NCBI GenBank assembly: GCA_945875585.1
Contig: CAMCLK010000029.1
Span: forward strand, 1-63,206
Direction of reading: 5' to 3'
DNA length: 63,206 nt
Source: Candidatus Kuenenia stuttgartensis
GTDB lineage: Bacteria; Planctomycetota; Planctomycetia; Gemmatales; Gemmataceae
Shown piece by piece: positions 16,124 to 25,255 of the stretch; positions within the stretch are counted from its first letter, which is position 1; the number at the start of each line of letters is the position of its first letter. The notes under the pieces are model-generated. The model did no database searches. It worked only from the letters and a program-made list of their open reading frames with translations, and was not told the DNA's origin. The position numbers and the translations under genes are program-made.

Positions 16124-17529
16124 TTATCCTCCAATGCGACTTTTTTTGAATCCACGCAAAGTTTGTACCATGCAGGAAGACCTGTCGGCTTAAATTGAGC
16201 CAACAATTTCGGAACGATATCGTTGTAACACCTGGCGACATCAGGGGACATAAGGCCGATATCAATGGTTTCGATCTTATTGCCAATCAATATATTCCAA
16301 GCAGCGTTTTCACCTATTTTCTTCCAATTATATTCATTGTATTCGGCAAACGCCGAATTTAGCTGACCTACAGCCCACCTTTGATACGCATTATACTGAC
16401 CTTTTCTTACAAAATTTAAGCGATTTTGCACTTTTACAATTTCAGATGCCGCAGTACTTACTGCAGCAGAGCTTGTAATTCCAGCTATTTTTGCTTGCAC
16501 TATTTTGGCTTTTTCTTCAATTGACTTGGCAACTGTCTCCCAAGTCTCCTCTGATTTGTCTAGCGGTATCGCCAACAATTCATTGACCAAGTTTCGCAAT
16601 TCTTCTAATGTTTTTTCTGACCTTTTCAGCGATATCTCTTCGACCGATTTTTTCACCATTGTTGGCAAGTCATCAATCGCTTTTTTCAAGCCCGGCGGCA
16701 TCCTGCTCGCTGGAATTTTCAATCCATAAAGTGTTGGCAGAGTAGATTCTGCTGCCTGAATAATTGACAATGCGAAATCAGAATCAAGGTTTTCTGATTC
16801 GAGCCTTTTTAGGCATGCTTCTATGTATTCCTTTTTCTGAACAGCTTGAACAACAATAGAAATCTCTTCGACAAGCGCTTCCAATTCCTTATATTTTTGA
16901 GATTCCTGATCAAGTTCACCCATCAAGCTATTACCGTCTAAAATCATTTTGCGCAAAGCAGACTCACCGATAGGTGGAGGATCTGCCTGCCGGAGTAATC
17001 GATCGGCATCAGCAACTAAATCGCGTGGATTTGCTTTCACTTCGCCAGCTTCTTTTTTAGCGATATCATCTCTTTTTGTTTGGATTTTTTGTGCCATATC
17101 CAAAACCTTTTTCACTTGAACCGCTGGCACTTTGAAAACTGAAACCATAACAAGGCTGTAAAGCTCATCCAGTTCTTGCTTTGTGATTGTTTCGCTTTCT
17201 GAAACGAATTTCACGTATTCTTCAAGCATTTCAAAGTCTGCTGGACTTTTTCCAATGAGGTTTAGATAGAGGAATGCCGCTAATTTTCTGTCGTTAGCTT
17301 TCTTGGCGTTCCTGGCTAATTCCAAACCAACCGCTTTTTCATCTTTGCTAACATCTTGGAAGCAAAAGAACTGTGTTTCATTTGAAGGATTTTGGCTTGT
17401 GCTGAAATTGCCAATTAAAGGTCGATTGTCGACATAGCCAAGCCTATCGCATTCTGCTTTAGTGGAAGCCAATAGAATTGCTGGCGCACAAACAGCACTT
17501 GCTAAAAGACAGTAACAAAAACCTTTCAT
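16120..17529 (-). CDS. exported helical protein, partner of the nuclease-like gene
   Basis: This 469-residue protein starts with a good signal peptide (FCYCLLASAVCAPAILLAS). The body is almost all helical and charged, with coiled-coil-like stretches (LVEEISIVVQAVQKKEYIEA, SIEEKAKIVQAKI) and a possible TPR-like N-terminal part (NAKKANDRKLAAFLYLNLIG). Its C-terminus has conserved-looking aromatics and two Cys (VARCYND, WYKLCVDS). I know no family for it. The start ATG 17529 has AGGAG six bases upstream. Its stop overlaps the start of the nuclease-like gene, so the two are translated together and probably act together in the periplasm or outside. It shares the AT-rich composition of its partner. 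Confidence 0.75.
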   Translation of the reverse strand: MKGFCYCLLASAVCAPAILLASTKAECDRLGYVDNRPLIGNFSTSQNPSNETQFFCFQDVSKDEKAVGLELARNAKKANDRKLAAFLYLNLIGKSPADFEMLEEYVKFVSESETITKQELDELYSLVMVSVFKVPAVQVKKVLDMAQKIQTKRDDIAKKEAGEVKANPRDLVADADRLLRQADPPPIGESALRKMILDGNSLMGELDQESQKYKELEALVEEISIVVQAVQKKEYIEACLKRLESENLDSDFALSIIQAAESTLPTLYGLKIPASRMPPGLKKAIDDLPTMVKKSVEEISLKRSEKTLEELRNLVNELLAIPLDKSEETWETVAKSIEEKAKIVQAKIAGITSSAAVSTAASEIVKVQNRLNFVRKGQYNAYQRWAVGQLNSAFAEYNEYNWKKIGENAAWNILIGNKIETIDIGLMSPDVARCYNDIVPKLLAQFKPTGLPAWYKLCVDSKKVALEDK

Positions 17530-17606
17530 GTGTACTCCTGATAAAAGCCTTATTGTTCCTATTTACATAACCACCAAAAAGCATGAAACTTTTATTTTCA
17601 AACCCA

Positions 17607-18170
17607 TTACTCCCCATCCAACTCCGCCACAATCGCCTTCAACCTCGCCGTCACCCTTGTTTTAGCCTGATACACGGAGTCGTTGGAGAGGTTCAGGAAG
17701 CGGGCCACTTCACCTACGGGGACTTCCTGCAGGGCGTAAAGATCAAACGCCTGGTAGGTGGATGGCTCGACTTCACCGCGGACCTGATTCAACGCCTCGT
17801 GCAGCAAATGCTGCTGATACTCCTGCTCCCACATCGCCTCCATGGCGTTGTCCGTCGCATCAGACGGCACGGCAGACGGGGTGCCCGCCCGCTGCCGCTG
17901 CCGCATCATGCGGGAGATTGTCGTCAGCATGATCTTCCTCAAGTAAGCCTTGAAGGTTCCCTTATTGCGGTCGTACCGAAAGGTGGCAAAGGTACGGTGG
18001 AGATCCACCATGACCATCTGCACCGCTTCGTCAACATCCTGCCCAGCCAGGCCACACCGCGCCGCGACGCGCAACAGAAACGGCGTATACAGCCCGTCGA
18101 ACTCCCGCCAAGGGTCATCACCGCCTTCGCCCAAGCGCGCCAACAGACTAGAACGTGTTGTTAACGGCAT
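17607..18170 (-). CDS. ECF-type sigma factor
   Basis: This 187-residue protein has sigma region 2 (AGQDVDEAVQMVMVDLHRTF, then KGTFKAYLRKIMLTTISRMM) and region 4 (LYALQEVPVGEVARFLNLSN, then DSVYQAKTRVTARLK). This is the layout of planctomycete ECF sigma factors whose genes sit beside protein kinases, and here a Ser/Thr kinase gene lies upstream on the same strand, 196 bases away. No anti-sigma factor is visible. The start is ATG 18170, with GGGAGG just upstream; a longer frame from 18215 lacks a site. It may be controlled by phosphorylation by the neighbouring kinase, which is inference from context only. Confidence 0.88.
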   Translation of the reverse strand: MPLTTRSSLLARLGEGGDDPWREFDGLYTPFLLRVAARCGLAGQDVDEAVQMVMVDLHRTFATFRYDRNKGTFKAYLRKIMLTTISRMMRQRQRAGTPSAVPSDATDNAMEAMWEQEYQQHLLHEALNQVRGEVEPSTYQAFDLYALQEVPVGEVARFLNLSNDSVYQAKTRVTARLKAIVAELDGE

Positions 18171-18366
18171 GGGGCCTCCCACACATATAGCGAAGATCCA
18201 TGCCATTTCTGACACAGCTCGCCAAGGATTTTTAGGAATTCGCCATAGCCGGTTGATTCTTCAGGAAAATGTATCTTTTTTTAAGTTCTAGCTCTGGTTC
18301 AGCTTGTAATTATTTTCGAAAACGGAAAAACGCGCTCTATCAGTCCATGAAAGCGTATCGGGACCG

Positions 18367-20004
18367 CTATTTACCGTACGTGTCACGGGGCTGGCCGTTC
18401 ACCGTTTTTAGCGTTGGATGCGCCAACACCCAGTCACGGCTAGGCAGATAGCTGCCCGACACCATCAGTTCAGCCAGCGGCATGGCGTTCAGCGGCGACC
18501 AGTCGGTAATGGGGCACCCATCCGCCATCAACCACTCCAAATCTGCTGCTTTCAACTGATCGAGCCGGGAAAAGCAGGTCGCGGCAACCGCCAGCGTTTT
18601 CAGAGGCATGGCCTGCAAAGGCGTCCAGTCCGTGATCTGCGTGTGCCCCACACCGAGCTTGGTAATGGCCTTCCCGGCCACGGGCGAAAGGTCTGTCACC
18701 GGATTGGAATTAACCATCAACTCGCGCAGAGGCACGCCCTCCAAAGGGCGAAGGTCGGCAATGGCGTTCCAACCCGCCTCCAGACGGGCCATGGGCATGT
18801 GCGCCAAAGGGGAGAGATCACTGATCTGCTGGTGCTTGCATTCCAGCGATTCGAGCATCAACGGCCTCAACCCCTCTAGGCTTTTGAGCGAGCCGCGCCC
18901 CCCCGTTGCCCCACAACCTAGGTGCTTCAGGTCCTTCAGAGCCGCCACAGGGCTAATGTCGGTGATGGTGTCGGCAGGAATATCGAGGCGGACGACCTTG
19001 CCTTCTTCCTGTTTCCACAGGCCCACCATGGGAAAGTCTGGATTGAGGCGTTTCAGCTCGGCGTAAACCGCCTGAACTTGCTCGGCCGGGGATAGGGAAC
19101 CCGGCACCGAGAACGGCTTTTCTGTTTGGAAAGGCAACTGGGCCACGCCGGCAAGGCCCAGCACGCCGCACGTCAGCACCATGGAAAAAACCGGGGTGTT
19201 TCGTTTTTTGGCAGGCGGGTCGAGCACCTGAAGCAACGCGCCGCGAAACACGTCTACTGTGTCAAACCGCTGGCTGGAAGTCGCCGCACACGCCTTGAGC
19301 AGGAATTGATTGAACGCCGGCCCGAGTGTTTTCCACGGGCCGTTCAAAAACGATCGAGGGATGGATGGGAATGCGTAGGCATCGGCACCCGTGGCGCATT
19401 CATACAGCACCTTGCCCAAGGCGTAGAGATCGGCATCTGGCCCAACCGCGCCATCGGGGGGCAGATACATGGGAGTGCCAGCGGAGCGAACATCTACCAC
19501 GCCCGAGCAGGACAGCCCGATATCAGCTAGGCGGGGGATTTTGTTCAGATACAGAATGTTGCTGGGCTTGATATCACGATGAATAATGTTGCCCGCATGC
19601 ATCCAGCCGATGGCATCGAGCAGGTGCATGGCCAGGTGACGGAGCGCGGCAGGTGGCATGGGGCCGTTGTCGCGGAGGTATCGGGTTAGGGTGAGTGGGG
19701 CGTAGGCTAAGTCTCCCGGCAGAGCGCCGGTGGCTGAATCGGCCAGCGGCATGGTGTAGTAGAGATGGCCGGTGGCCGCTGTGCCCACGTGGAAAATATC
19801 GATGAGGCCGGGGTGTTTGTCGGGGCGTGTGCGGACAGAGGTAAGGGCAGCGCGTTCCCGGTCGGTATGGCGGCCGTGGTGCAGGATCTTGAGGGCAAGG
19901 TTGACGCCGGTCTGGTCGCGGACCACCAGCACAGTACCAAAGGCCCCCTTCCCGGCGGTGCCGAGAATGGTGAAGTCGGGCACGGCCTCGGGCGGGATAT
20001 CCAT
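18367..20004 (-). CDS. Ser/Thr protein kinase with C-terminal leucine-rich repeats
   Basis: This 545-residue protein has a kinase domain of about 270 residues: the Gly-rich loop GKGAFGTV, the Lys of LALKIL, the catalytic loop HRDIKPSNIL, and ADIGL where DFG is usual. The activation-segment end is LPPDG instead of APE. A membrane helix (VFSMVLTCGVLGLAGVAQL) follows near residue 315. The rest is a run of short leucine-rich repeats (ITDISPVAALKDLKHLG, ISDLSPLAHMPMARLEAG), presumably periplasmic or a protein-binding face. The start is ATG 20004; the frame is open further upstream but runs into intergenic repeats. The sigma factor gene downstream is a likely functional partner. Confidence 0.9.
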   Translation of the reverse strand: MDIPPEAVPDFTILGTAGKGAFGTVLVVRDQTGVNLALKILHHGRHTDRERAALTSVRTRPDKHPGLIDIFHVGTAATGHLYYTMPLADSATGALPGDLAYAPLTLTRYLRDNGPMPPAALRHLAMHLLDAIGWMHAGNIIHRDIKPSNILYLNKIPRLADIGLSCSGVVDVRSAGTPMYLPPDGAVGPDADLYALGKVLYECATGADAYAFPSIPRSFLNGPWKTLGPAFNQFLLKACAATSSQRFDTVDVFRGALLQVLDPPAKKRNTPVFSMVLTCGVLGLAGVAQLPFQTEKPFSVPGSLSPAEQVQAVYAELKRLNPDFPMVGLWKQEEGKVVRLDIPADTITDISPVAALKDLKHLGCGATGGRGSLKSLEGLRPLMLESLECKHQQISDLSPLAHMPMARLEAGWNAIADLRPLEGVPLRELMVNSNPVTDLSPVAGKAITKLGVGHTQITDWTPLQAMPLKTLAVAATCFSRLDQLKAADLEWLMADGCPITDWSPLNAMPLAELMVSGSYLPSRDWVLAHPTLKTVNGQPRDTYGK

Positions 20005-20075
20005 GAGAGATAGTGTATGGGATGGGAGCGTGGAACGAGCAATGAATCTGTTGGTTGCGCCGGGCGGGTATTGGC

Positions 20076-20231
20076 GAGCCCCCAACGCGAGTTGGGGGGT
20101 AAGACTTGCGGGCTGGCGGTGAATGGTTCTGTTTGTTGCACCCCCCAACTCACGTTGGGGGCTCATGGAATAATACTTTTAGATTGAGCTTTTCAATATT
20201 TGATCGCCAATCAGGAGATTGGCGTTCCCGG
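20076..20231. repeat. palindromic repeat unit, copy 1
   Basis: Arms at 20076-20100 and 20140-20164 form a near-perfect 25-bp inverted repeat (GAGCCCCCAACGCGAGTTGG on the left). A conserved AT-rich tail runs to 20193, and then comes the hairpin CGCCAATCAGGAGATTGGCG plus TTCCCGG (to 20231). The whole unit is repeated at 20259-20416. It lies upstream of the kinase gene and has no coding content. Confidence 0.9.
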
Positions 20232-20258
20232 CATCAATGCGATCTTTAAGGACTTCGT

Positions 20259-20416
20259 GAGCCCCCAACGCGAGTTGGGGGGTGTAAGACTCGCGGGCTA
20301 GTGGAGAATGGTTCTGTTTGTTGCACCCCCCAACTCACGTTGGGGGCTCATGGAATAATACTTTTAGATTGAGCTTTTGGATCTGTAGTCGCCAATCAGG
20401 AGATTGGCGTTCCCGG
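20259..20416. repeat. palindromic repeat unit, copy 2
   Basis: This is a second copy of the unit at 20076-20231 in the same order and orientation. It has the 25-bp inverted arms, the shared tail GGAATAATACTTTTAGATTG to 20378, then the hairpin at 20389-20416. Differences from copy 1 are mostly in the loop between the arms. It ends 35 bases before the start of the antitoxin-like gene at 20451. Confidence 0.9.
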
Positions 20417-20450
20417 CATTTTTCCGATACAGTTATAGAAGGAGGCATTT

Positions 20451-20663
20451 ATGGCTATGACACTCGAACAAATGGGAATGGCGCAACTTTCAGTCGAGGA
20501 GCGTCTCGAATTGATTGGGTTGCTTTGGGATAGCATGCCTTCTACCCCCCTACCGGAATGGCATTTGAATGAGTTGGTCCGCCGTCGGGAATTTGCTGAA
20601 GCTCACCCGCACCTGAGACGGCCTTGGGGGGAAGTGAAGGCGAATTTATTGGGTGGAAATTGA
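20451..20663 (+). CDS. antitoxin-like addiction-module protein
   Basis: This 70-residue acidic protein has the pattern of the addiction-module component family found next to RelE/ParE toxins: LSVEERLELIGLLWDSM near the N-terminus, and RRREFAEAHP and PWGEVKANL at the C-terminus. It should bind and neutralise the toxin encoded next. The start is ATG 20451, with AAGGAGG eight bases upstream. Its stop overlaps the toxin start by 4 bases (TTGA, 20660-20663). Confidence 0.85.
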   Translation: MAMTLEQMGMAQLSVEERLELIGLLWDSMPSTPLPEWHLNELVRRREFAEAHPHLRRPWGEVKANLLGGN

Positions 20664-20971
20664 CTCAATCGATTCACTTATTGCCAGCGGCAGAACAAGA
20701 TTTGCTTGATGCTCGTTTTTGGCTAGAAAGCCAGAAATCCGGGTTGGGATTAGAATTTGCTCAGAGTGTTATTGCTGCGGTCGAGGCTCTTGTTTCATTT
20801 CCTGAACTGCACGGAATTGTATACGCGGATATCAGAGGAGCCCCTATTCGAAAGCACCCTTACGTAATCTATTATAGAGTCTCGATAAATTCCATTGAAA
20901 TTTTGGCTGTTCTACATGGAAGTCGTGATCCGGCCATACTGAAAAGCCGCGCAACATTTCCACCCGCCTAA
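20660..20971 (+). CDS. RelE/ParE-family toxin
   Basis: This 103-residue protein has the RelE/ParE fold pattern: LLPAAEQDLLDARFWLESQK at the N-terminus, the middle AQSVIAAVEALVSFPELHGI, and the strand-rich C-terminus KHPYVIYYRVSINSIEILAV followed by LHGSRDP. Family members either cleave ribosome-bound mRNA or poison gyrase; the C-terminal HGSRDP is typical of the ParE side. The start is probably TTG 20660, overlapping the antitoxin stop, so the pair is one operon. The gene appears intact, in contrast to the hicBA remnant at 9.7-10.2 kb. Confidence 0.87.
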   Translation: MTQSIHLLPAAEQDLLDARFWLESQKSGLGLEFAQSVIAAVEALVSFPELHGIVYADIRGAPIRKHPYVIYYRVSINSIEILAVLHGSRDPAILKSRATFPPA

Positions 20972-21059
20972 CCAAATCGCTAATCAACATTAATTCGATT
21001 CGCTTACTAATCCGTGTGGGGCTCCTTGTTTTTGGGTGGGACAAGTTACTATCCTATCG

Positions 21060-21086
21060 CGCCAATCAGGAGATTGGCGTTCCCGG
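21060..21086. repeat. solo CGCCAATC hairpin repeat
   Basis: This is a single copy of the hairpin CGCCAATCAGGAGATTGGCG plus TTCCCGG, lying between the convergent toxin and ABC-F genes. It is the same element as at 20204-20231 and 20389-20416, and in reverse orientation at the start of the 181-bp repeats at 10169 and 11699. Confidence 0.85.
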
Positions 21087-21124
21087 CATCAATGCACTCA
21101 ATTGTCATTGACTGCGAAAGGTCC

Positions 21125-23029
21125 CTACCCGTTCAACTCTGAGGCTTCTTCCCAGTGACGGTACAGGCGGTCGAGTGTGGCTTGCACCGCTTCCAGGTTT
21201 TCCTGAACTTCCTTGGCGCGGCGGCCGTCGCGGTAGGTTTCCGGCTCTTCCAAGAGGCGCGCCAACTCTTCTTTTTCTTCCTCAGTATCGGCAATGTCTT
21301 GCTCGATATCCTCAACCTTGCGGTATGGGAACTGTCTCTTGCGGCGCACAGGCTCAACCTTAGCCACCGTGGCGGCTTTGGGCTGGGCCGGTTTAGCCGC
21401 CGCCAAGGCGTCGGCAGCACGTAGCGCCACCAAGCGCTCGTAGAGATCCCAGTTACCGTGGACCACCTCGGCTCGCCCGTCGCCGTCTAGCACCACGAGC
21501 ATGTCGGTAACCCTGTTGAGGAACCAACGGTCGTGGCTGACCACAAGCACGGTGCCATCAAAATTGCGGAGTGATTCTTCCAGACTTTCACAGGCCCAAA
21601 GGTCGAGGTGGTTGGTGGGTTCGTCGAGGATGAGAACATTCACGCCCCGGGCGGCAATGGCAGCCAAGGCGACGCGGCTTTTCTCCCCTCCAGAAAGTCC
21701 CTTTACTGTCTGTGTGACCATGCCGCCGTCGATTCCGAAGGAACCGAGGAGGTTGCGCATCTGCTGCTCGGTCATGCGCGGACCGTCCTCGATGCGGACA
21801 GAATCGAGAACAGATTTGGAAGCATCGAGGCAGTGGAGGTGCTGGTCGTAGTAACCAATTTTGACATGCGCGCCCAGACGCACCTCGCCTTTGTCGGGCG
21901 ACTCCTGCCCCAGAAGTATTCTGAGCAGTGTCGTTTTGCCGCTGCCGTTGGGCCCGACAATGCCCACGCGCCTGCCACGCTTGATCTGCATGGAGAGGTT
22001 TTTGAACAAGGACCTGTCGTAAGCCTTGGTCAGGTCGGTGGCATCGACGACGTTGTCGCCGGTACGCGCCGCCTCGCCAAAGGCAATACGCGGTCCTTCG
22101 ACAAGAACTGGTTTGTCGAGGCGTTCGAGCTTGTCGAGCTGTTTCTGCCGGGCAGCGGCCTGCTTGTGGAGCTGTCCATAATTCACACGCTTGATGTACT
22201 CTTCCTGCCTGCCGATCTCTTCCTGCTGCGCCTCGAAGGCCTTAAGTGCCGCCTCGTGGCGTTCGCGGCGGAGTCGCCAGTAGTGGCTGAAGTTGCCCGG
22301 GTAGTTTTCCAGTCCGCGGCTGGACAATTCAATAATGCGCGTGGTGACGCGGTCGAGAAAGGCGCGGTCGTGGCTGACAATAAACATGCCTTGGCGCAAG
22401 CCCACAAGGTGGTCTTCCAGCCAACGTAATGTGGCAATATCGAGGTGGTTGGTGGGCTCATCCAGCATCAGCACATCGGGTTGCGCCAAGAGGAGTTTGG
22501 CCAGCATGAGGCGGTTGATCTGTCCGCCGGAGAAGCTGGAAACAGGCCTGTCGAACTGTTCGGGGCCAAAGCCCAGTCCGCGTAGCACGCGCTCGACCTG
22601 ATGTTCTACCGTAAAGGCATCGCTATTGTCGAGCATGGTATGGAGGCGGTCGTAGCGAGCGGCGGCCTGGGATCGGGTACTTGATTCGGTGGCGTTGGCA
22701 AGGTCGTGCGCGGCCTGTTCCAGCTCGGCTTGCGCTGCCAGAACCTCGGCAAGGGCGCTGGTGGCTTCTTCCAGCAGTGTGGCGCCGGGGGCGAAGTCGG
22801 GCTGCTGCGAGAGCAGCGCCACGCGGGCGCCGGCATGGCGGGTTACTTCGCCAAGGTCGGGCTGATCACGACCTGCGAGTATGCGGATGAGGGTGGTTTT
22901 GCCGCAGCCGTTGGGCCCGACTATACCTACGCGTTCGCCGTCGTAAACCTCGAGTCCGATGCCCTTGAAAAGTGGGTCGCGGTCGAAACCACGGGAGAGA
23001 TCGCGGGCACTGAGTAAAAGTGTGGGCAT
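21125..23029 (-). CDS. ABC-F family ATPase (Uup-like)
   Basis: This 634-residue soluble protein has two ABC domains and no membrane segment. The first has Walker A GPNGCGKTT and signature FSGGQINRLM; the second has GPNGSGKTT and LSGGEKSRVA; each carries a Walker B LMLDEPTNHL or LILDEPTNHL. A linker with basic residues joins them. The C-terminus is a coiled-coil domain (VEDIEQDIADTEEEKEELAR) like that of Uup, which binds nucleic acid. ABC-F proteins act on the ribosome. The gene starts 12 bases after the stop of the exported TPR gene on the same strand. Confidence 0.93.
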   Translation of the reverse strand: MPTLLLSARDLSRGFDRDPLFKGIGLEVYDGERVGIVGPNGCGKTTLIRILAGRDQPDLGEVTRHAGARVALLSQQPDFAPGATLLEEATSALAEVLAAQAELEQAAHDLANATESSTRSQAAARYDRLHTMLDNSDAFTVEHQVERVLRGLGFGPEQFDRPVSSFSGGQINRLMLAKLLLAQPDVLMLDEPTNHLDIATLRWLEDHLVGLRQGMFIVSHDRAFLDRVTTRIIELSSRGLENYPGNFSHYWRLRRERHEAALKAFEAQQEEIGRQEEYIKRVNYGQLHKQAAARQKQLDKLERLDKPVLVEGPRIAFGEAARTGDNVVDATDLTKAYDRSLFKNLSMQIKRGRRVGIVGPNGSGKTTLLRILLGQESPDKGEVRLGAHVKIGYYDQHLHCLDASKSVLDSVRIEDGPRMTEQQMRNLLGSFGIDGGMVTQTVKGLSGGEKSRVALAAIAARGVNVLILDEPTNHLDLWACESLEESLRNFDGTVLVVSHDRWFLNRVTDMLVVLDGDGRAEVVHGNWDLYERLVALRAADALAAAKPAQPKAATVAKVEPVRRKRQFPYRKVEDIEQDIADTEEEKEELARLLEEPETYRDGRRAKEVQENLEAVQATLDRLYRHWEEASELNG

Positions 23030-23041
23030 GGTTTCGTGGAG

Positions 23042-23932
23042 TCAGTCGTGGTGTTGGACCAGCACGCGTCCTGCGACAATGCGGTCGGGTGGATGATTTG
23101 CCAAGCGTTTCCAGTGAGGCCTGGCAAGGGCATCGTGTCCAGCCAGTGTACGACCCTGCGCTTCTAGAAAGAGCAGTTCCGGGTCGTCCGGGAAGCGTAC
23201 GCGCAACGCTTCGAGGCGGTCGAGCGCTTCGCGGTAGCCCTTGCTATTCGCGATACCGGTGAGGGCCCCGCGCATTTCGGGCAGCAGCAAGCCATCTTCT
23301 GTCCAGACGTTGCGTAGAAATTCAGCGGCTGCGTGGTATTTGCCTTGCATGAGCAAGGTTTGTCCGAGCAGAAGCTTGATGATGTGGCTATCGGGATCGA
23401 GCGCGCGGGCAGTTTGAAGGTGTTCGCGTGCCAGACCTAAAAGGTCGGCGGCCAAGGCTTCGCGGGCCGCTTCCACTTTGAGGTCGGCTTGCTCGCGCGG
23501 CGAGCGTTCAGCGCGCTTTCGGGCATTGGATGGTGGGAAAATCGGGGTAAGGCCGGGCAAGTGGCCAGGGCTGGCGTGTTGTTGCTGGTTGGCGACCGCT
23601 GCTGCGGCATTAACCGGCAGGAACGGGGTGTTGGAAGGCACAACCATCGCCAAGCCGGGAACACCAATTCCCCAAGGGGAATAGCACCACGGGCCACGCC
23701 AATAAACGCCATAGGCAGGCACAATAGCCCCGTAGCGGAAGCTGGAAGTGAAACCCGAGGCGCCAAAATTCACGCGGTAGTACGAGGCTTGCTGCACGGC
23801 AATCAGGCCGGGACCGTACCAGCGCGCGCTTGACCAGCTCCAGAACCAATATCCGTTGGCCTGGGACGTAGAGCCCCAGAGAAGAACGATGGAGAGCACA
23901 ATGGCGAAGCGCACGGCAATCCTCCAATCCAT
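23042..23932 (-). CDS. exported TPR-like protein
   Basis: This 296-residue protein has a signal peptide (VRFAIVLSIVLLWGSTSQA) and an aromatic, Gly-rich N-terminal part (ANGYWFWSWSSARWYGPG, SFRYGAIVPAYGVYWRGPW). After a Pro-rich linker come TPR-like helices (LADLLGLAREHLQTARALD, GQTLLMQGKYHAAAEFL). TPR regions bind other proteins, but no partner is indicated. The start is ATG 23932, with GAGGAA upstream. The ABC-F gene follows 12 bases downstream on the same strand, and they may share a transcript, though their cellular locations differ. Confidence 0.75.
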   Translation of the reverse strand: MDWRIAVRFAIVLSIVLLWGSTSQANGYWFWSWSSARWYGPGLIAVQQASYYRVNFGASGFTSSFRYGAIVPAYGVYWRGPWCYSPWGIGVPGLAMVVPSNTPFLPVNAAAAVANQQQHASPGHLPGLTPIFPPSNARKRAERSPREQADLKVEAAREALAADLLGLAREHLQTARALDPDSHIIKLLLGQTLLMQGKYHAAAEFLRNVWTEDGLLLPEMRGALTGIANSKGYREALDRLEALRVRFPDDPELLFLEAQGRTLAGHDALARPHWKRLANHPPDRIVAGRVLVQHHD

Positions 23933-24034
23933 GGTTCCTCTTCTATCTTATCGTAAGGAAAGGGTGTGCACGTTCACAAGATGCGTGAATCGTTGCTACT
24001 TCTCAAAACGCCAGTAATCCCGGGGAGGGATTTT

Positions 24035-25255
24035 ATGGGAGCAGCGCTGCCGCGTCGGGTGCTGGTTGCAGGAACAGCCGATACCAAGGGGCACGAATTG
24101 GCCTACTTGGCCGATTGTGTGCGGGCGTGTGGGCTGCATGCAGAAACAATCGACGTTGGCACACAAGGCACACCAAACCCGCCCACCGATATTCCCCGTG
24201 AAACTGTTCTGGGAACCACCAACTCTTTGGAGGGTGACCGCGCTCACCGGATTGCGCGCATGGGGCAGGCTCTGGGCCGATTCCTGCTAACCGAGCATGC
24301 TGCTGGGCGTGTTCAGGGCGTGCTGGGATTAGGAGGCAGCGGCGGAACCGAACTGCTGGCGGCGGGATTCCGTGCCTTGCCTGTGGCCATTCCAAAAATG
24401 ATCGTCTCGACCATGGCATCGGGCCAGACTCAGGGGTATGTGGGCGTATCAGATCTGGTGCTGGTTCCAAGTCTGGTGGATGTGGCGGGGCTGAACCGGG
24501 TGCTGCGGCCAATTTTGCGACGTGCCGCGGCAGGGTTGGCTGGAATGGTTCAGGTTCCCGCAGAAACCGTGCCCGCGAAAGATTTGCCCGTGGTGGGCAT
24601 GACCATGTTCGGGGTGACCACTCCGTGTGTGACCGGGGTGCGAGGCAGGTTGGAGCCCGCGGGCTGGGAACCGATGGTGTTTCATGCCACCGGCACTGGC
24701 GGAAAGATCATGGAAAGTCTGGTGGCCAGTGGGACAATCAGTGGGGTGATCGATGCCACCACCACCGAAATCGCCGACGAACTGGTGGGTGGAGTGATGC
24801 CGGGCGGAGCCCACCGCATGGAAGCCATTACGCGCTCTGGGATCCCTTATGTAGTTTCGACAGGCGCGCTCGACATGGTGAATTTTGGGCCCTTGGATTC
24901 TGTGCCCCAAGCGTTCAGGCACCGGCATTTTCATTGCCACAATGCCCAAGTGACGCTGATGCGGACAACGGTGGAAGAAAACCGGGCCATCGCGCGGTTC
25001 ATGGCCAACAAGCTCAACGCTTCGGAACATCCATGGACAGTGGTGCTGCCAGCCGGAGGCGTATCGGCGCTCGATGCGCCGGGCCAGCCTTTTTACGATA
25101 TTGAAGCGACAGGCGCGCTGCACGCGACGCTGCGAGCGGAATTAAAAGCTGGCCCCGGCCGAACGGTGATCGAATACCCCGGCCACATCAACGACCCCGA
25201 ATGCTCTGAATTATTGGCCAGCGCGTTCTTGCAACTGGTCAGGAGGACTGTATGA
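24035..25255 (+). CDS. UPF0261 (Tm-1-like ATP-binding) protein
   Basis: This 406-residue protein belongs to UPF0261, the family of the N-terminal half of the tomato antiviral protein Tm-1. The start [20 protein letters not shown], the Gly-rich [20 protein letters not shown] and the later motif [15 protein letters not shown] are characteristic. The C-terminal part has [18 protein letters not shown]. Its reaction is not established to my knowledge. The start is ATG 24035, with GGGGAGGGA upstream. Its stop overlaps the next gene (ATGA, 25252-25255), which encodes the second half of the Tm-1 architecture, so the two products very likely act together. Confidence 0.88.
   Translation: MGAALPRRVLVAGTADTKGHELAYLADCVRACGLHAETIDVGTQGTPNPPTDIPRETVLGTTNSLEGDRAHRIARMGQALGRFLLTEHAAGRVQGVLGLGGSGGTELLAAGFRALPVAIPKMIVSTMASGQTQGYVGVSDLVLVPSLVDVAGLNRVLRPILRRAAAGLAGMVQVPAETVPAKDLPVVGMTMFGVTTPCVTGVRGRLEPAGWEPMVFHATGTGGKIMESLVASGTISGVIDATTTEIADELVGGVMPGGAHRMEAITRSGIPYVVSTGALDMVNFGPLDSVPQAFRHRHFHCHNAQVTLMRTTVEENRAIARFMANKLNASEHPWTVVLPAGGVSALDAPGQPFYDIEATGALHATLRAELKAGPGRTVIEYPGHINDPECSELLASAFLQLVRRTV

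Noticed and set aside
21608..22429. Plus-strand frame inside the ABC-F gene
   Set aside because: The ABC-F protein on the other strand is complete with all motifs, so this frame is a by-product of its codon use.
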